DNA of 64,000 nt, from assembly GCA_000613465.1 (NCBI GenBank), contig BAJA01000001.1:124001-188000 (forward strand), written 5' to 3'. Every line of letters starts with the position of its first letter. The stretch's first letter is position 1. The position numbers and the translations under genes were made by a program. The DNA comes from Bacteroides nordii WAL 11050 = JCM 12987 (GTDB lineage Bacteria > Bacteroidota > Bacteroidia > Bacteroidales > Bacteroidaceae). The notes beneath the pieces are model-generated. The model searched no databases. It saw only the letters and a list, made by a program, of their open reading frames with translations, and was not told the DNA's origin. Shown here piece after piece: positions 42,388 through 52,940 of this stretch.

Positions 42388-43455
42388 TTAATGAAGTTTC
42401 TCAAATTCCTGCATGCAGTCAATCAATGCCTGTACGCTTTCTTTAGGCAGAGCATTGTAGCATGACGCGCGGAAACCACCTACAGAACGGTGTCCCTTAA
42501 TACCTACCATACCTCTTTCAGTAGCGAACTTCATGAAGTCAGCTTCCAGCTCTTTGTATTCAGGAGCCATTACGAAGCAGATGTTCATACGTGAACGATC
42601 TTCTTTAACAGCAGTTCCTACGAACATCTTATTACGGTCGATTTCAGCATACAGCATATTGGCTTTTTCGGTTGCACGGCGTTCCATTTCTTTCACACCA
42701 CCCTGTGCTTTGATCCAACGCAATGTTTGCAGTGCAGCATAGATAGGCACTACCGGAGGAGTGTTGAACATAGAGCCATTATCAACATGTGTCTGATAAT
42801 TCAGCATAGAAGGAATATATCGTGAAACTTTGCCTAATGCATCATTCTTCACAATTACAAAAGTAACACCCGCAGGTGCCAGATTCTTTTGTGCACCACC
42901 ATAAATACAGATATATTTTGATACGTCGATAGGACGAGAGAATATATCGGAAGACATATCGGCAACCATCGGAACCGGAGAATTGAGATCTTCTTTCAAT
43001 TCGGTACCATAAATAGTATTGTTAGTAGTAATGTGGAAATAGTCAGCATCAGCCGGAACTGTATAATCTTTCGGAATATATGTATAGGTAGCTTCGGCAG
43101 AAGAGGCAACTTCTACAACTTCACCAAAAGCTTTGGCCTCTTTCATTGCTTTCTTGGCCCATACGCCAGTATTCAAATAAGCAGCTTTTTTCTCAAGGAA
43201 ATTGTAAGGTACCATGCAGAACTCCATACTGGCACCACCACCCAAGAACAATACCGAATACCCTTCGGGGATGTTGAGTAATTCCTTGAATAGTGCTACG
43301 GCTTCATCAACCACAGGTTGAAAGTCCTTAGCGCGGTGGCTTATTTCCATCAGTGAGAGACCGGAACCATTGAAATCTAAAATAGCCTTCGCTGTATCCT
43401 CAATCACCTCACGCGGAAGAATAGAAGGTCCTGCATTGAAATTATGCTTTTTCAT
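42388..43455 (-). CDS. serC: phosphoserine aminotransferase
   Basis: The 355-residue class V aminotransferase starts [20 protein letters not shown] and has [33 protein letters not shown], the PLP Lys in [13 protein letters not shown], and [19 protein letters not shown] near the C-terminus. It makes phosphoserine from 3-phosphohydroxypyruvate and glutamate. It is the first gene of the serC-serA-DUF1015 group, with an inverted repeat and -7-like box upstream and palindrome F downstream. Confidence 0.96.
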   Translation of the reverse strand: MKKHNFNAGPSILPREVIEDTAKAILDFNGSGLSLMEISHRAKDFQPVVDEAVALFKELLNIPEGYSVLFLGGGASMEFCMVPYNFLEKKAAYLNTGVWAKKAMKEAKAFGEVVEVASSAEATYTYIPKDYTVPADADYFHITTNNTIYGTELKEDLNSPVPMVADMSSDIFSRPIDVSKYICIYGGAQKNLAPAGVTFVIVKNDALGKVSRYIPSMLNYQTHVDNGSMFNTPPVVPIYAALQTLRWIKAQGGVKEMERRATEKANMLYAEIDRNKMFVGTAVKEDRSRMNICFVMAPEYKELEADFMKFATERGMVGIKGHRSVGGFRASCYNALPKESVQALIDCMQEFEKLH

Positions 43456-43507
43456 TTGAAGTTTGTTTTTGGTTTAACATTTCGTTACTTTGTGTCTTTT
43501 GACATTG

Positions 43508-43532
43508 CGAAATTACGGAATTATTTCCGTAA
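43508..43532 (-). promoter_or_regulatory. probable serC promoter and operator palindrome
   Basis: On the minus strand TAATTTCG (43508-43515) is close to the -7 consensus. It abuts the palindrome TTACGGAA-TTAT-TTCCGTAA (43513-43532), a candidate regulator site. Confidence 0.45.
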
Positions 43533-43775
43533 AACAAATCTTTCATTATAAAATCACATTCGGTTTGCTGATTTATCTTACTTTTTATTGGTTTATGCAG
43601 GATATATGCACCATTTTGTCATGTATAGATATCAAGAGTGAACATAAAGAATAAAGTAATAGTATTGGATAATTTTTACTTAAAGACTGAAAGTAAAAAG
43701 GATATAAAACGAATATTTATGATATGAAAGAAAGGGAAAATATCCCCCGAAGGATATTCATGTTTAATACGGTAT
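43533..43775. other. gene-free AT-rich stretch
   Basis: I see no gene here. The only structure is a short AATATCC/GGATATT hairpin near 43738-43757. Confidence 0.4.
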
Positions 43776-43845
43776 TTCACCACAGAGGTCGCAGAGGGCA
43801 CAGAGATATTATTTTCTCTGTGCTCTCCGTGTCCTCTGCGGTGAA
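43776..43845. repeat. intergenic palindrome G (CACAGAG-type arms)
   Basis: Arms 43776-43806 and 43815-43845 pair over about 25 of 31 bases with an 8-bp loop. It starts 7 bp after the helicase stop (43853). The arm words (CACAGAG, GCAGAGG) are shared with palindrome F. Confidence 0.85.
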
Positions 43846-43852
43846 CTGATAA

Positions 43853-45183
43853 TTAATCAGCTTCTTCAATAACGGTTTTCATTCCTTTTATCTTTTCTCC
43901 CCGGATAAGAGTCAGTAACTGTTTCACCTTTCCCCGGCGAATAGCAACGAAAGCATAATGCTCTTTTACATCAATTGCCCCCACATCTTCACGAGAAAGA
44001 TTTCCTTTCTTATACAAGAATCCGGCAATGTCTATACGACTTAGTTTATCTTTTTTTCCTTTACCTATATATAAGGTAACCCAAAGCGGCTTTGAAGGAC
44101 GCGGAGCTTGTTCCGGAAGTTCATATATTTCGATAGCCGTAGGAATATATTCCGGTGTTTTTCTTCTGAGCTCAGAATGAGATAAGAGGTTCCGGTAGCA
44201 TCCCAACGAGCAGTACGTCCGTTTCGATGGGTAAAGGCTTCTTCGTTCACAGGCATATGATAGTGAATAATATGCTCTACTTCCGGAATATCCAGTCCGC
44301 GGGCAGCAAGATCAGTGGAAACAAGTACATGGCAGCTTCCATTACGGAATTTATAAAGTGCACGTTCACGGTCGGGCTGCTCCATACCACCATGAAAACG
44401 TTCGTTGTACATACCCTTTTCAGCAAGCAATGCACTCACACGGTCCACCGCATCCCGATGATTACAAAAAACAATACTGGAACTACTTCCCAAGGTACAA
44501 AGCAACTTATAAAGTGTGTCAATCTTGTCTTTTACCGGAGAGATGACTTTCATTAAGGTCAGTCGCGGTGCTTCTGCAGGGATATCTGATAGAAAATTCA
44601 GTTTAATAGTACGGTTCAGTCCGGTGAACCGTGGAATTTCTTCGGCATCCGTTGCAGAGAGTAGTACCCGTTTCTTTAGTCCGGGCAGTTGAGTGATAAT
44701 CTCAGCCATTTCATCATGGAAACCGAATTCGAGAGATTTATCAAACTCGTCAATAATAAGTGTACGGATTGTATCAGGATTGAAATTCCCTTTGGCAAGG
44801 TGATCTGTTATACGTCCCGGCGTACCGATGATGATTGCAGGGTGATTACCTTGAATGCTCTTTTTCTCTTCACTGATAGGGTGACCACCATAGCAGCAGC
44901 AAGTCTTCCAAGAGGTATTCATGGTTTTGAATACAGAGTCTATCTGTAAGGCCAGTTCCCGCGAAGGAACGAGAATCAGTACTTGTATTGTATTGTCATC
45001 CGGTTTCAAGGATAAAAGCAGAGGTAACAGAAAAGCGAGTGTCTTACCCGATCCGGTAGGTGAAAGCAATATTACGTCTTTTTCTTCGGAAGCAGCATCC
45101 AGCGCAGCTTCTTGCATAGGATTCAGCGCTTCAATCTTCAGATTGCGCAGCGCAGTTTGTATTAATTCGTTCTTTTGTATCAT
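43853..45183 (-). CDS. DEAD-box RNA helicase, DbpA type (one-base frameshift)
   Basis: The helicase core contains LNPMQEAALDA (Q motif), SPTGSGKTLAF, PSRELALQ, GTPGRI, IIDEFDKSLE in place of DEAD, LLSATDAEE, VSTDLAARGLDIP and HRNGRTAR. The frame then shifts at an A5 run (44158-44162 on the plus strand). Adding one A gives SEEKTPEYIPTAIEIYELP and a 443-residue protein whose end (LYIGKGKKDKLSRIDIAGFL ... KGMKTVIEEAD) is the DbpA RNA-binding domain. DbpA unwinds 23S rRNA during 50S assembly. The motif DEFD instead of DEAD is noted. A -7 box lies 7 bp upstream. Confidence 0.88.
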
Positions 45184-45190
45184 AATGGCA

Positions 45191-45198
45191 CAAAGATA
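45191..45198 (-). promoter_or_regulatory. -7 box adjacent to the helicase start
   Basis: TATCTTTG on the minus strand, ending 7 bp before the ATG at 45183; another near-leaderless arrangement. Confidence 0.6.
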
Positions 45199-45203
45199 GG
45201 GAG

Positions 45204-45312
45204 ATTTACGATTAGACGATTTACGATTTACGATTAAAGTTTACTATGATTCCTTAAAATCAATAGCTATAACTAACTCCAATCGTAAATTGTAAATCGT
45301 CTAATCGTAAAT
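45204..45312. repeat. intergenic palindrome H (TTTACGATT-type arms)
   Basis: Arms 45204-45235 and 45281-45312 match over 31 of 32 bases around 45 bp. It lies 13 bp after the nqrF stop and directly upstream of the helicase promoter. The centre on the minus strand ends in CATAGTAA like palindromes D and E, a possible trace of the loop motif. Confidence 0.9.
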
Positions 45313-45325
45313 TTCAGCGCTTTCC

Positions 45326-46596
45326 TTATGCTCCGAAATTATCAAACATCAGATTCTTAGCCGGTACACCCAGGCTATCAAGCATCTTCTCAACGGCTTT
45401 AGACATCGGGCCAGGACCACACATGTAGTATTCAATATCTTCAGGTGCTTCGTGGTTCTTCAGGTAAGTTTCATAAATTACTTCATGAACAAAACCTGCT
45501 GTATAGCTAACACCCGCTGCATCTGCTGCAGGGTCCGGACGGTCAAGAGCTAAATGGAACTTGAAGTTCGGGAAGTCCTTTTCAATCTGCAGGAAGTCTT
45601 CCAGATAGAACACTTCATTCAATGCACGTGCACCGTAGAAATAGTTCATGATACGATCTGTTGTATGCAGTGTCTTGGTCAGGTGCATGATTTGTGCACG
45701 CAACGGAGCCATACCGGCACCACCACCAATCCACATCATTTCATTCTTAGAATCGAATATCGGATGGAAGTCTCCGTAAGGACACTCATGATTACCTTGT
45801 CACCGGGTTTCAGTGTGAAGATATAAGAAGAAGCGATACCCGGCATTACATCCATAAATCCAGGGCCTTGATCTTTCGGTTTGAAAGGAGGTGTAGCAAT
45901 ACGTACAGTCAACATGATACGGTCACCTTCAGCCGGATAATTGGCCATAGAGTAAGCACGAATGGTCTCTTCATCATTCTTGCACTTGAGTCCCATGAGA
46001 CCAAACTTTTCCCAAGCCGGCAGATATTCGTCACCGATCAGACTTTTATCAATGTCTTTATTATAATCCATTGAAAATTTAGGAATCTTGATCTGTGCAT
46101 AAGAGCCCGGAACAAAGTCCATGTGTTCGCCCTTCGGCAGAGCTACGATAAACTCTTTGATAAAAGTAGCTACATTTTTGTTTGAGATAACCTCGCACTC
46201 CCACTCTTTCACTCCCAGGATTGACTCGTCAATCTTGATAGACATATCCTGTTTCACTTTTACCTGGCAACCCAGACGCCAGTGATCAGCTTGCTGTTTG
46301 CGAGAGAAGAATCCGGTTTCAGTAGGAAGAATCTCTCCCCCCCCTTCGAGCACCTGGCAACGGCATTGTCCGCATGAACCTTTACCACCACAAGCCGATG
46401 AAAGGAACACATTGTTGGCAGACAGTGTACCCAGCAATGTACCACCGGGTGATGTCTTCAGTTGTTGTTCGCCGTTCATCGTAATCGTAACCTCGCCCGA
46501 AGGAGTCAGATAGCCCTTCGCAACGAGCAGTATAATGACAAGCAGGAGAATCACTCCAAGGAATACTCCGATACTCGCTAATATTAAAGACGTCAT
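45326..46596 (-). CDS. nqrF: Na+-translocating NADH:quinone reductase subunit F (one-base frameshift)
   Basis: NqrF is the NADH-oxidising subunit. The first frame has an N-terminal membrane helix (IGVFLGVILLLVIILLVAKG), a 2Fe-2S domain (SACGGKGSCGQCRCQVLEGG with a later C in RLGCQVKV) and the FAD domain (RAYSMANYPAEGD). It breaks near 45783; adding one base restores MSGPYGDFHPIFDSKNEMMW and the NADH domain (IGGGAGMAPLRAQ, YYMCGPGPMSKAV). The corrected length is 423 residues, typical. Last gene of the nqrABCDEF operon. A true knockout of this subunit is unlikely, so a base-call deletion is probable. Confidence 0.93.
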
Positions 46597-46618
46597 TGTA
46601 TTATTCTTTTTACTTTAG

Positions 46619-47245
46619 TTATAATTTCAATCCAGAGAAACACATAAAGGCCATTGCCATCAGTCCTACAGTGATAAACGTAATACCCAAACCACGCAGC
46701 GGAGCGGGAACGTCAGAGTAAGCCATCTTTTCGCGAATAGCAGCCAGACCGACGATTGCAAGCAACCAACCAATACCGGAACCTAAGGCATAAACCACTG
46801 CACTACCCACACCTGTGATAGCTTGCGGATTGGCAGGGTCCATTGTAATTCTCTGTTGCATGAACAGTGAAGCACCCATAATAGCACAGTTTACGGCAAT
46901 CAGCGGAAGGAAGATACCTAAAGAGGCATACAATGAGGGAGCAAAACGCTCTACCACCATTTCTACCAACTGCACAATACCGGCAATAACGGCAATAAAG
47001 AGAATAAAGCTAAGGAAGCTAAGATCGACACCTTCGATGATAGCATTGGCAGCCAGCACCTTCGTCTGAAGCAAGTAGTTCACAGGAAGCGTAACCACCA
47101 ACACGAAAGTTACCGCAATACCCAGACCGACAGCAGTCTTCACATTCTTCGACACAGCCAGGTAAGAACACATACCCAGGAAGAAGGCGAATATCATATT
47201 GTCCACAAATATGGAGCGGACGAATAAACTTAATAATTGATCCAT
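46619..47245 (-). CDS. nqrE: Na+-NQR subunit E
   Basis: A 208-residue six-helix membrane subunit with the NqrE start [28 protein letters not shown] (quoted in part: [16 protein letters not shown]) and the second inverted half with [16 protein letters not shown]. The paired Cys residues in the half-repeats (GMC, NC) bind the intramembrane iron site known in NqrD/NqrE. ATG 47245 (MDQLLSLF) was chosen over 47275. It lies between nqrD and nqrF, with the degenerate palindrome I in the spacer upstream. Confidence 0.93.
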   Translation of the reverse strand: MDQLLSLFVRSIFVDNMIFAFFLGMCSYLAVSKNVKTAVGLGIAVTFVLVVTLPVNYLLQTKVLAANAIIEGVDLSFLSFILFIAVIAGIVQLVEMVVERFAPSLYASLGIFLPLIAVNCAIMGASLFMQQRITMDPANPQAITGVGSAVVYALGSGIGWLLAIVGLAAIREKMAYSDVPAPLRGLGITFITVGLMAMAFMCFSGLKL

Positions 47246-47258
47246 AAATCTATCTTTT

Positions 47259-47342
47259 AGTAGTTGAGTAGTCAAGTCGTTAAAGTAGTAAGTAGAGAAA
47301 TGTATTTCACCTCAGCTACCAGCTACTATATTCTGACTACTT
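47259..47342. repeat. degenerate intergenic palindrome I (AGTAGTTGAG-type arms) in the nqr operon
   Basis: Left arm 47259-47297 and right arm 47313-47342 pair imperfectly (AAGTAGTCA and GTAG blocks). The left arm shares AGTAGTT-AGTAGTCAA with palindrome C. It begins 5 bp after the nqrD stop. Confidence 0.55.
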
Positions 47343-47347
47343 ATTTG

Positions 47348-47980
47348 TTAGTTTTCCTGCAATTCTTTATGTTTCGCACGCTGATACCAGATGATACAAG
47401 CAACGATAATCAATGCCATAGGAGGCATCAACATCAGACCGTTGTTTAAGTAACCCATCTTGTAGAATGACTCCGGAATAATGCGGAAGTTCAGCAAAGT
47501 GCCCGAACCCAGCAACTCACGGAAGAAGGCTACAATAATCAGAATCTTGGCATATCCAAGTCCGTTACCTATACCATCAAGACATGACTCCCAAGGACCA
47601 TTTTGCATTGCAAAGGCTTCAAGACGTCCCATCAAGATACAATTGGTAATTATCAAACCTACATAAACAGAAAGCTGTACACTTACATCATAAGCAAATG
47701 CTTTCAATATTTCACTCACAATAGTAACCAATGCAGCCACTACTACCAACTGAACAATAATACGGATACGGTTAGGGATTGTCTTTCTCAGCAACGAAAT
47801 AACAACATTGGCAAAAGCTGTAATTACTGTCACGGATAAGCCCATAACGATAGCCGGCTCCAATTTGGCTGTTACCGCCAGTGCCGAACAGATACCAAGC
47901 ACCTGTACGGTAACCGGATTGTCGACTCCCAACGGAGCAAAGAATACTTCTTTATTCTTTTTAGAAAATAATTGGCTCAT
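47348..47980 (-). CDS. nqrD: Na+-NQR subunit D
   Basis: The 210-residue membrane subunit starts MSQLFSKKNKEVFFAPLGVD and has six hydrophobic helices. Features include VQVLGICSALAVTAKLEPAI, IVQLVVVAALVTIVSEILKA, and the second half-repeat LIITNCILMGRLEAFAMQNG. The two Cys residues (GIC, NC) match the iron-binding positions shared with NqrE. Its start is 16 bp after the nqrC stop. Confidence 0.95.
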   Translation of the reverse strand: MSQLFSKKNKEVFFAPLGVDNPVTVQVLGICSALAVTAKLEPAIVMGLSVTVITAFANVVISLLRKTIPNRIRIIVQLVVVAALVTIVSEILKAFAYDVSVQLSVYVGLIITNCILMGRLEAFAMQNGPWESCLDGIGNGLGYAKILIIVAFFRELLGSGTLLNFRIIPESFYKMGYLNNGLMLMPPMALIIVACIIWYQRAKHKELQEN

Positions 47981-47996
47981 ATTCTATCGTTCCTCC

Positions 47997-48686
47997 TTAT
48001 TTATTAGTTAAAAAATTATTGTACTGACCCAGACAGTTCTTAATCATATCATCTACACCCTTAGAAGTAATTGTACCACCCGAAATACCATCGACTTGAT
48101 ATGCAGGATCAGTAACTTTACCATTCTTCTCAACAGCAAGAGCAATCTGTCCGTCTTTCATCACTTTCTTGCCATCAAACTCTTTCTGAAAAGCAGGAGT
48201 TGCAATCTCAGCTCCCAAACCCGGAGTTTCACTTGCATGAGAGAAGTACACACCGTAAACCGTGTCTTTGTCTTTGTTTAAACCTACATATCCCCAAATC
48301 GGCCCCCAAAGTCCGGCTCCCGACAAAGGAATTACATATTTGGTCTCTCCCTTCACATCGCACACATACAGCGGAAGCTGACGCTCTGCTTCCGGCTTAG
48401 ACATTTCGGCAGCCATATCTATTGCGAAACCACCATTTTCGGAAACAACCTCTCCGTTAGCGTTCAGGATCTCATCTGCTTTCACATATGTTTTATACAG
48501 TTCTTCCGCATTCTGACCTTTTGTGTCAACGTTCAATGCAGCCAGAATCTGTTTCATCTTATCCAACTCTTCGTTCTTTTTCTGCGTCGGTTTCAGAGAA
48601 GCAGAAACAAAAGCCAGAAGGAATGCTACGATAACAACCATTACCGAAGCATAAATGATAGTATAGGTATTACTATTTGTATTCAT
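47997..48686 (-). CDS. nqrC: Na+-NQR subunit C
   Basis: The 229-residue subunit has a single N-terminal membrane helix (TIIYASVMVVIVAFLLAFV) and a periplasmic FMN-binding domain. The covalent FMN attachment motif is DGISGGTITSKGVDDM, with the Thr of the S-x-T pattern. Also present are LSGAGLWGPIWGYVGL and SHASETPGLGAEI, typical FMN-binding-domain segments. Placed between nqrB and nqrD with 15-16 bp gaps. Confidence 0.95.
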   Translation of the reverse strand: MNTNSNTYTIIYASVMVVIVAFLLAFVSASLKPTQKKNEELDKMKQILAALNVDTKGQNAEELYKTYVKADEILNANGEVVSENGGFAIDMAAEMSKPEAERQLPLYVCDVKGETKYVIPLSGAGLWGPIWGYVGLNKDKDTVYGVYFSHASETPGLGAEIATPAFQKEFDGKKVMKDGQIALAVEKNGKVTDPAYQVDGISGGTITSKGVDDMIKNCLGQYNNFLTNK

Positions 48687-48701
48687 TGTTTTCGTTCGGT
48701 T

Positions 48702-49880
48702 TTAATTGTTAGACTTAACAGCACGTTTCTCGCGACGACCGATATTGCTCTGTACGATACAGTAGTCAATCAGCGGTGCGAAGATATTCATCAACAGAAT
48801 AGCAAGCATCATACCTTCGGGATATCCCGGATTGAGCACACGGATTATGATAGCCATAGCACCGATAAGGAATCCGAAAATATACTTACCTGTTTCCGTA
48901 CGGGCAGAAGTAACAGGATCGGTAGCCATAAATACAGCACCGAAACAAAAACCACCCAACACAAGGTGTTCGTACCAAGGCATATGAGCCATAGCAGTGT
49001 CCGGACCAGCAACATTAAAAATCCATCCCATAAAAGCACCACCTACAAATACAGAAAACATGGTTTTCCAGCTTGCAATGCCTGTCCACAACAACAGGAT
49101 CGCTCCCAGTGCAATGGCAATAACACTTGTTTCACCGATAGAACCCGGAATAAGTCCCGTCACCATATCCCATGAAAATGGAGGATAGCCATCAGGAGTC
49201 AGTGCTGTGGAAGCTACACCAAGTGAAGTAGCAGCAGTCAGCCCATCTACGCTCTGACCTATACCGAAAATACTCTGTCCGGATACCCAAACAGCATCAC
49301 CAGACATCTTAGTCGGATATGCAAAGAAGAGGAATGCACGGGTTACAAGAGCAACGTTGAACACGTTCATACCCGTACCACCAAATACTTCTTTTGCGAA
49401 AATTACAGAAAATGCAGTTGCAACAGCCAGAATCCAGAGTGGGCAGTCAACCGGCACAATCATCGGAATAAGCATACCTGAAACCAGAAAACCTTCCTGA
49501 ATCTCTTCTTTCTTCCATTGTGCTATAACAAACTCAATACCAAGACCGACTACATAGGATACAATAATTTTAGGCAATACAGCCAGGAATCCATAGGCAA
49601 ACATTTCCAGAAAACTGCCTTCGCCTCCTGTATGAGTGAAATGCTGGTAACCTACGTTGTACATACCGAACAGCAAAGCCGGCATCAACGCAATAACCAC
49701 GATCGACATTATACGCTTACTGTCAATCGCATCGTGAATATGCGTTCCCGTTTTCGAAGTGGTGCTGGGTACGAACAAGAATGTTTCGAAACCATCAAAC
49801 ACCGAACGAAACGCGTGGAATTTGCCGCCCTCTTCAAAGTTCGGCTTTATCTTGTCGAGATAATTTCTTAACGCTTTCAT
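48702..49880 (-). CDS. nqrB: Na+-NQR subunit B
   Basis: This 392-residue membrane subunit carries the Na+ path and a covalently bound FMN plus riboflavin. Seen are the N-terminal cytoplasmic part (YLDKIKPNFEEGGKFHAFRS), about ten helices, the GGTGMNVFNVALVTRAFLFF segment, the FMN Thr region DGLTAATSLGVAS, and FMATDPVTSARTETGKYIFG. Length is as expected. The spacer to nqrA (49881-49932) holds a one-sided run of TTTACTATTTATC-like words resembling a palindrome arm without a partner. Confidence 0.95.
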   Translation of the reverse strand: MKALRNYLDKIKPNFEEGGKFHAFRSVFDGFETFLFVPSTTSKTGTHIHDAIDSKRIMSIVVIALMPALLFGMYNVGYQHFTHTGGEGSFLEMFAYGFLAVLPKIIVSYVVGLGIEFVIAQWKKEEIQEGFLVSGMLIPMIVPVDCPLWILAVATAFSVIFAKEVFGGTGMNVFNVALVTRAFLFFAYPTKMSGDAVWVSGQSIFGIGQSVDGLTAATSLGVASTALTPDGYPPFSWDMVTGLIPGSIGETSVIAIALGAILLLWTGIASWKTMFSVFVGGAFMGWIFNVAGPDTAMAHMPWYEHLVLGGFCFGAVFMATDPVTSARTETGKYIFGFLIGAMAIIIRVLNPGYPEGMMLAILLMNIFAPLIDYCIVQSNIGRREKRAVKSNN

Positions 49881-49932
49881 TAATATATTTACTATTTATC
49901 TATTTACTAATTACTATCTGATACCTCAATGC

Positions 49933-51281
49933 TTACATCATTTCGGCACGGAGCATATCCAGTCCGAGGCGGACAATGTGTTGCAGCTCCAGTTTGGATG
50001 AATCTACAAACTCACACAGGGCAAAGTCCTCCGGAGCTACTTCGTAGATACCAAGTGCTTCCATACGGTCGATATCCTGGGCAATGATTGCCTTGATAAG
50101 GAACTCGGGCAGAATGTCCATTGGAAATACTTTATCGTATTCGCCGGACATGATCATATGACGTTCCCCTCCTTTGATACGTGCATCCATTGTGTATTCT
50201 TTCTTAGCCATCAACCAGCTGAAGTAAGAACGGTGTACACTGAAGTGATTGAAACGCGGCATGATCCATCCTAACATTTCGTGGATATCATTCCCTTCGG
50301 GGATAACTGTTACCTGGCTATGGAAAGCGCCAAGAAAGCCATTCGGAGATACCAGCTTACCAGTCAGCACATTGCCACTGATATAGCGTAATTCTTTATC
50401 TTTTGTTACGTTTCCGGCAAAGACATTGGTCAGCAATGCACCCACCCGCAACTTACAATAAGCAGGTTTCAGTACTTCAGAACCCGTTATGGCAACCGTA
50501 CGAGTCATATCTACGCGCCTGTATTCATCAGTCGTCCAATGAAGATCACGGCTTGCGGGTCAATAGTCCATACTGTTTCACCTTTTACTATAGGAGCAAC
50601 ATGGTTGATCTGCACACCTACATTTCCGGCGGGATTTGGTCCGTCGAAAGCGGTGATAGTGACATTCTTTGCCTGTGTCAAGGCTGCTGATTTTTGCTTT
50701 AGACTGATGCCGAGATAAGTTTTAGCCATCTTAGCCAATGCGTCGAGACCCGTCTGGAAATTAGCTTCTTCTCCTTTGAGTGCGAATTCAAACTCAGGAG
50801 CCAATGGATTACTGTCGAATGCAGAAACGAAAATTGCTTTGGGAGCAATGGTCGGATCAGCAATCACATCGTAAGGACGTTGCTTGATGAAAGCGAACAT
50901 ACCTGCCTGCAGCAACAATTCTTTCACCTGGTCAGCATTCAGCTGGGCAACATTCTGCTTTCCGAACTCTTCGTAGTCCTGCTCTGCAGCGGCTTCCACA
51001 ACGATACTCATCACCTTACGGCGATCACCGCGTTCCACGCTTGTTACCACGCCGCTAACGGGTGAAACAAATTTCACTTCAGGATGATTCTTGTCAATAA
51101 ACAAGGGTCCTCCAGCCATCACATATTCCTGCTCTTTGACTACCACTTTAGGGGTCACTCCAGGAAAGTCGTCGGGTACGAGTCCGTAAAATCCCGGCTC
51201 CTTCACTGCAGCTATCTCTTCAGCAGCTTTGCCTTTCAGGTTGATGTCAAGGCCTTTACGTAACTTTATTACATTTGCCAT
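49933..51281 (-). CDS. nqrA: Na+-NQR subunit A (one-base frameshift)
   Basis: The first gene of the operon encodes the peripheral quinone-binding subunit. The N-terminal frame (MANVIKLRKGLDINLKGKAA, EQEYVMAGGPLFIDKNHPEV, IADPTIAPKAIFVSAFDSNP) ends prematurely at 50511. Adding one base near 50516 changes NTGA-stop to NTGRVDMTRTVAITG and continues to 49933, giving 449 residues, the usual size. The C-terminal part has SYFSWLMAKKEYTMDARIKG and GGERHMIMSGEYDKVFPMDI. A TACTTTTG box lies 36 bp upstream of the start. The frame break is probably a base-call error. Confidence 0.93.
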
Positions 51282-51316
51282 GTGTTATATAAAATAATGG
51301 TTTCATAATTTGCCCG

Positions 51317-51324
51317 CAAAAGTA
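51317..51324 (-). promoter_or_regulatory. -7 box for nqr operon
   Basis: TACTTTTG on the minus strand fits TAnnTTTG, 35 bp before the nqrA start. Confidence 0.7.
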
Positions 51325-51356
51325 ATAAATAATAATGTGAAATAAGAGGAAAAAAG

Positions 51357-51390
51357 AAAGGAATTACGGAGATTTTTCCGTAATTCCTTT
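51357..51390 (-). terminator. strong hairpin between pepC and nqrA
   Basis: A 14-bp perfect stem (51357-51370 with 51377-51390, core GGAATTACGGA) with a 6-nt loop. On the minus strand it follows pepC and palindrome J and is trailed by TCTTTTTTCC, so it probably ends the pepC transcript. Confidence 0.75.
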
Positions 51391-51415
51391 CGTTAACGTA
51401 CACGAGAAAGGGAAT

Positions 51416-51515
51416 AGTGAGTAGCGATTAGTGAGTAGTGATAAGTGATTAGTAGCTGCGCTATTACGCCGCATGGCACCAATCGCTTATCACTACTCAC
51501 TAATCGCTACTCACT
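51416..51515. repeat. intergenic palindrome J (GATTAGTGAGTAG-type arms, loop motif present)
   Basis: Arms 51416-51450 and 51481-51515 match over 34 of 35 bases around 30 bp. The centre reads AGTAGCTGCGCTATTACG then CCGCATGGCACC, the clearest copy of the shared motif. The right arm contains the pepC TGA stop (51511-51513). Confidence 0.95.
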
Positions 51516-52914
51516 CCTCTTCCGGTGCAAACATCGGGTCCCATGCCGGCAGACGAACAGGCTTCTGTTTTAGAATTTCCATGACTTTTGGCGTGGCAAA
51601 TTTCTTTTCCACTACCAGACGAAACATATATTCATTAAACCACTCATCCGTCATAATGAGATGTCCCTGATAGCCGGAACTTGCGCCCCAACTATTCTCA
51701 ACCATCCATTTCACAGGCTTTCCGTCTTTGTTGATATCAACAGCCATTAATGTCATTGCATGACTTGAGCCACTGGCAAAAGTCTGAATACGCTGTTTTT
51801 TATCCATACCAAACGTAGTACCCATTAAAGAGTCATAGTCATAGTTATTAACATCAAGAAGTCCACGATCTGAGTTCAGGAACTTACCCACATCACAAGA
51901 GAAATACATCATTGTGCTGTCCTTCAATGAAGCAATAGCCATCTCTTTAATCTCCTCTATCGGCAAATTGACGTATGTCCAGTTATGTCCGTCATAACGA
52001 TGTCGATCAAAATCTATTTCATAGCATTTGTAATACTCACGACTCGGATCGTTCATCAACATCACATAATTATTGATAAGATTCTCATCTCCGTATTTCT
52101 TCAAGAAAGACATTGGAGTGTACCGTTCTGTCTCCACCGGATTCCCTTTGGCATCGTAACGAGTCCATGTAAATTCTGTAGGAGGGACACCCAAATTTAA
52201 TATCAACATGCGATAAACAGTACCCAGCATCTCTGTTTTACTCTTCGCAAGAGCAGCAGTTTTCGCCCCTTTCGAAGCCTGTTCACGCAATTGTAAACCA
52301 AATTCACGCAGTTTAAGTGATATCAGATTTGCCATTCGTGCCGTATTCTCACTGCTATTTGTTTCAGGCATCACTCCCTTGGGGACCAATCCATATTTCC
52401 CCACAATATCTGCAACTCCGGTAAATGTCCCACCGTCACTCAAAGGATTGCGGAACAACCATTCCACCATCTTATCATCCATCGGTTTTTCACGCGTATC
52501 AATCACTCCTTGCAAGAAAAGATTAGCCTTCTCCAACTGATCATAAAAAAATGGATAGGTCTGTGAGAATTCAAACGAAGTCAACCCATACTTTGCAATC
52601 GTTTTGGCACGCATTACGTTCAGTCCGGTGAAAAGCCAGCAACGCCCCGATGACTTCTGATCGGTAATCCCTTTGGAATCTACTTTGATAGAGAAGTAAG
52701 TATCCAGCCCCGTCATATTATCCTGATTCAAAGCCAGTTTGCGGATATCATTACTACCAATAGCATTGCGCAATGCCTTATCTGCACTTGTTCCCTGGTA
52801 ACTCTGTTTAATCTGATTCAGCATCTCACTGCTGATTCCACCCTTGTCCTGCTGTGCCTGCACAGAAAAAAGGGCAGCACTCAGAACAAATAATGACAAA
52901 ATTCGTTTATTCAT
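51511..52914 (-). CDS. exported C1B-type aminopeptidase (PepC/bleomycin hydrolase family)
   Basis: The 467-residue protein has a signal peptide (ILSLFVLSAALFSVQAQ) and a papain-like C1B domain. The catalytic Cys is in QKSSGRCWLFTGLNVMR, the His in SGSSHAMTLMAVD, and the Asn in WMVENSWGASSGYQGH. PepC enzymes are usually cytosolic aminopeptidases; here export suggests periplasmic peptide degradation, as is common in Bacteroides. The start is ATG 52914, since the longer frame relies on TTG and reads through palindrome K. Its stop lies in palindrome J. Confidence 0.92.
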   Translation of the reverse strand: MNKRILSLFVLSAALFSVQAQQDKGGISSEMLNQIKQSYQGTSADKALRNAIGSNDIRKLALNQDNMTGLDTYFSIKVDSKGITDQKSSGRCWLFTGLNVMRAKTIAKYGLTSFEFSQTYPFFYDQLEKANLFLQGVIDTREKPMDDKMVEWLFRNPLSDGGTFTGVADIVGKYGLVPKGVMPETNSSENTARMANLISLKLREFGLQLREQASKGAKTAALAKSKTEMLGTVYRMLILNLGVPPTEFTWTRYDAKGNPVETERYTPMSFLKKYGDENLINNYVMLMNDPSREYYKCYEIDFDRHRYDGHNWTYVNLPIEEIKEMAIASLKDSTMMYFSCDVGKFLNSDRGLLDVNNYDYDSLMGTTFGMDKKQRIQTFASGSSHAMTLMAVDINKDGKPVKWMVENSWGASSGYQGHLIMTDEWFNEYMFRLVVEKKFATPKVMEILKQKPVRLPAWDPMFAPEEE

Positions 52915-52940
52915 ATATATTAATGTATTAAATAATATGC

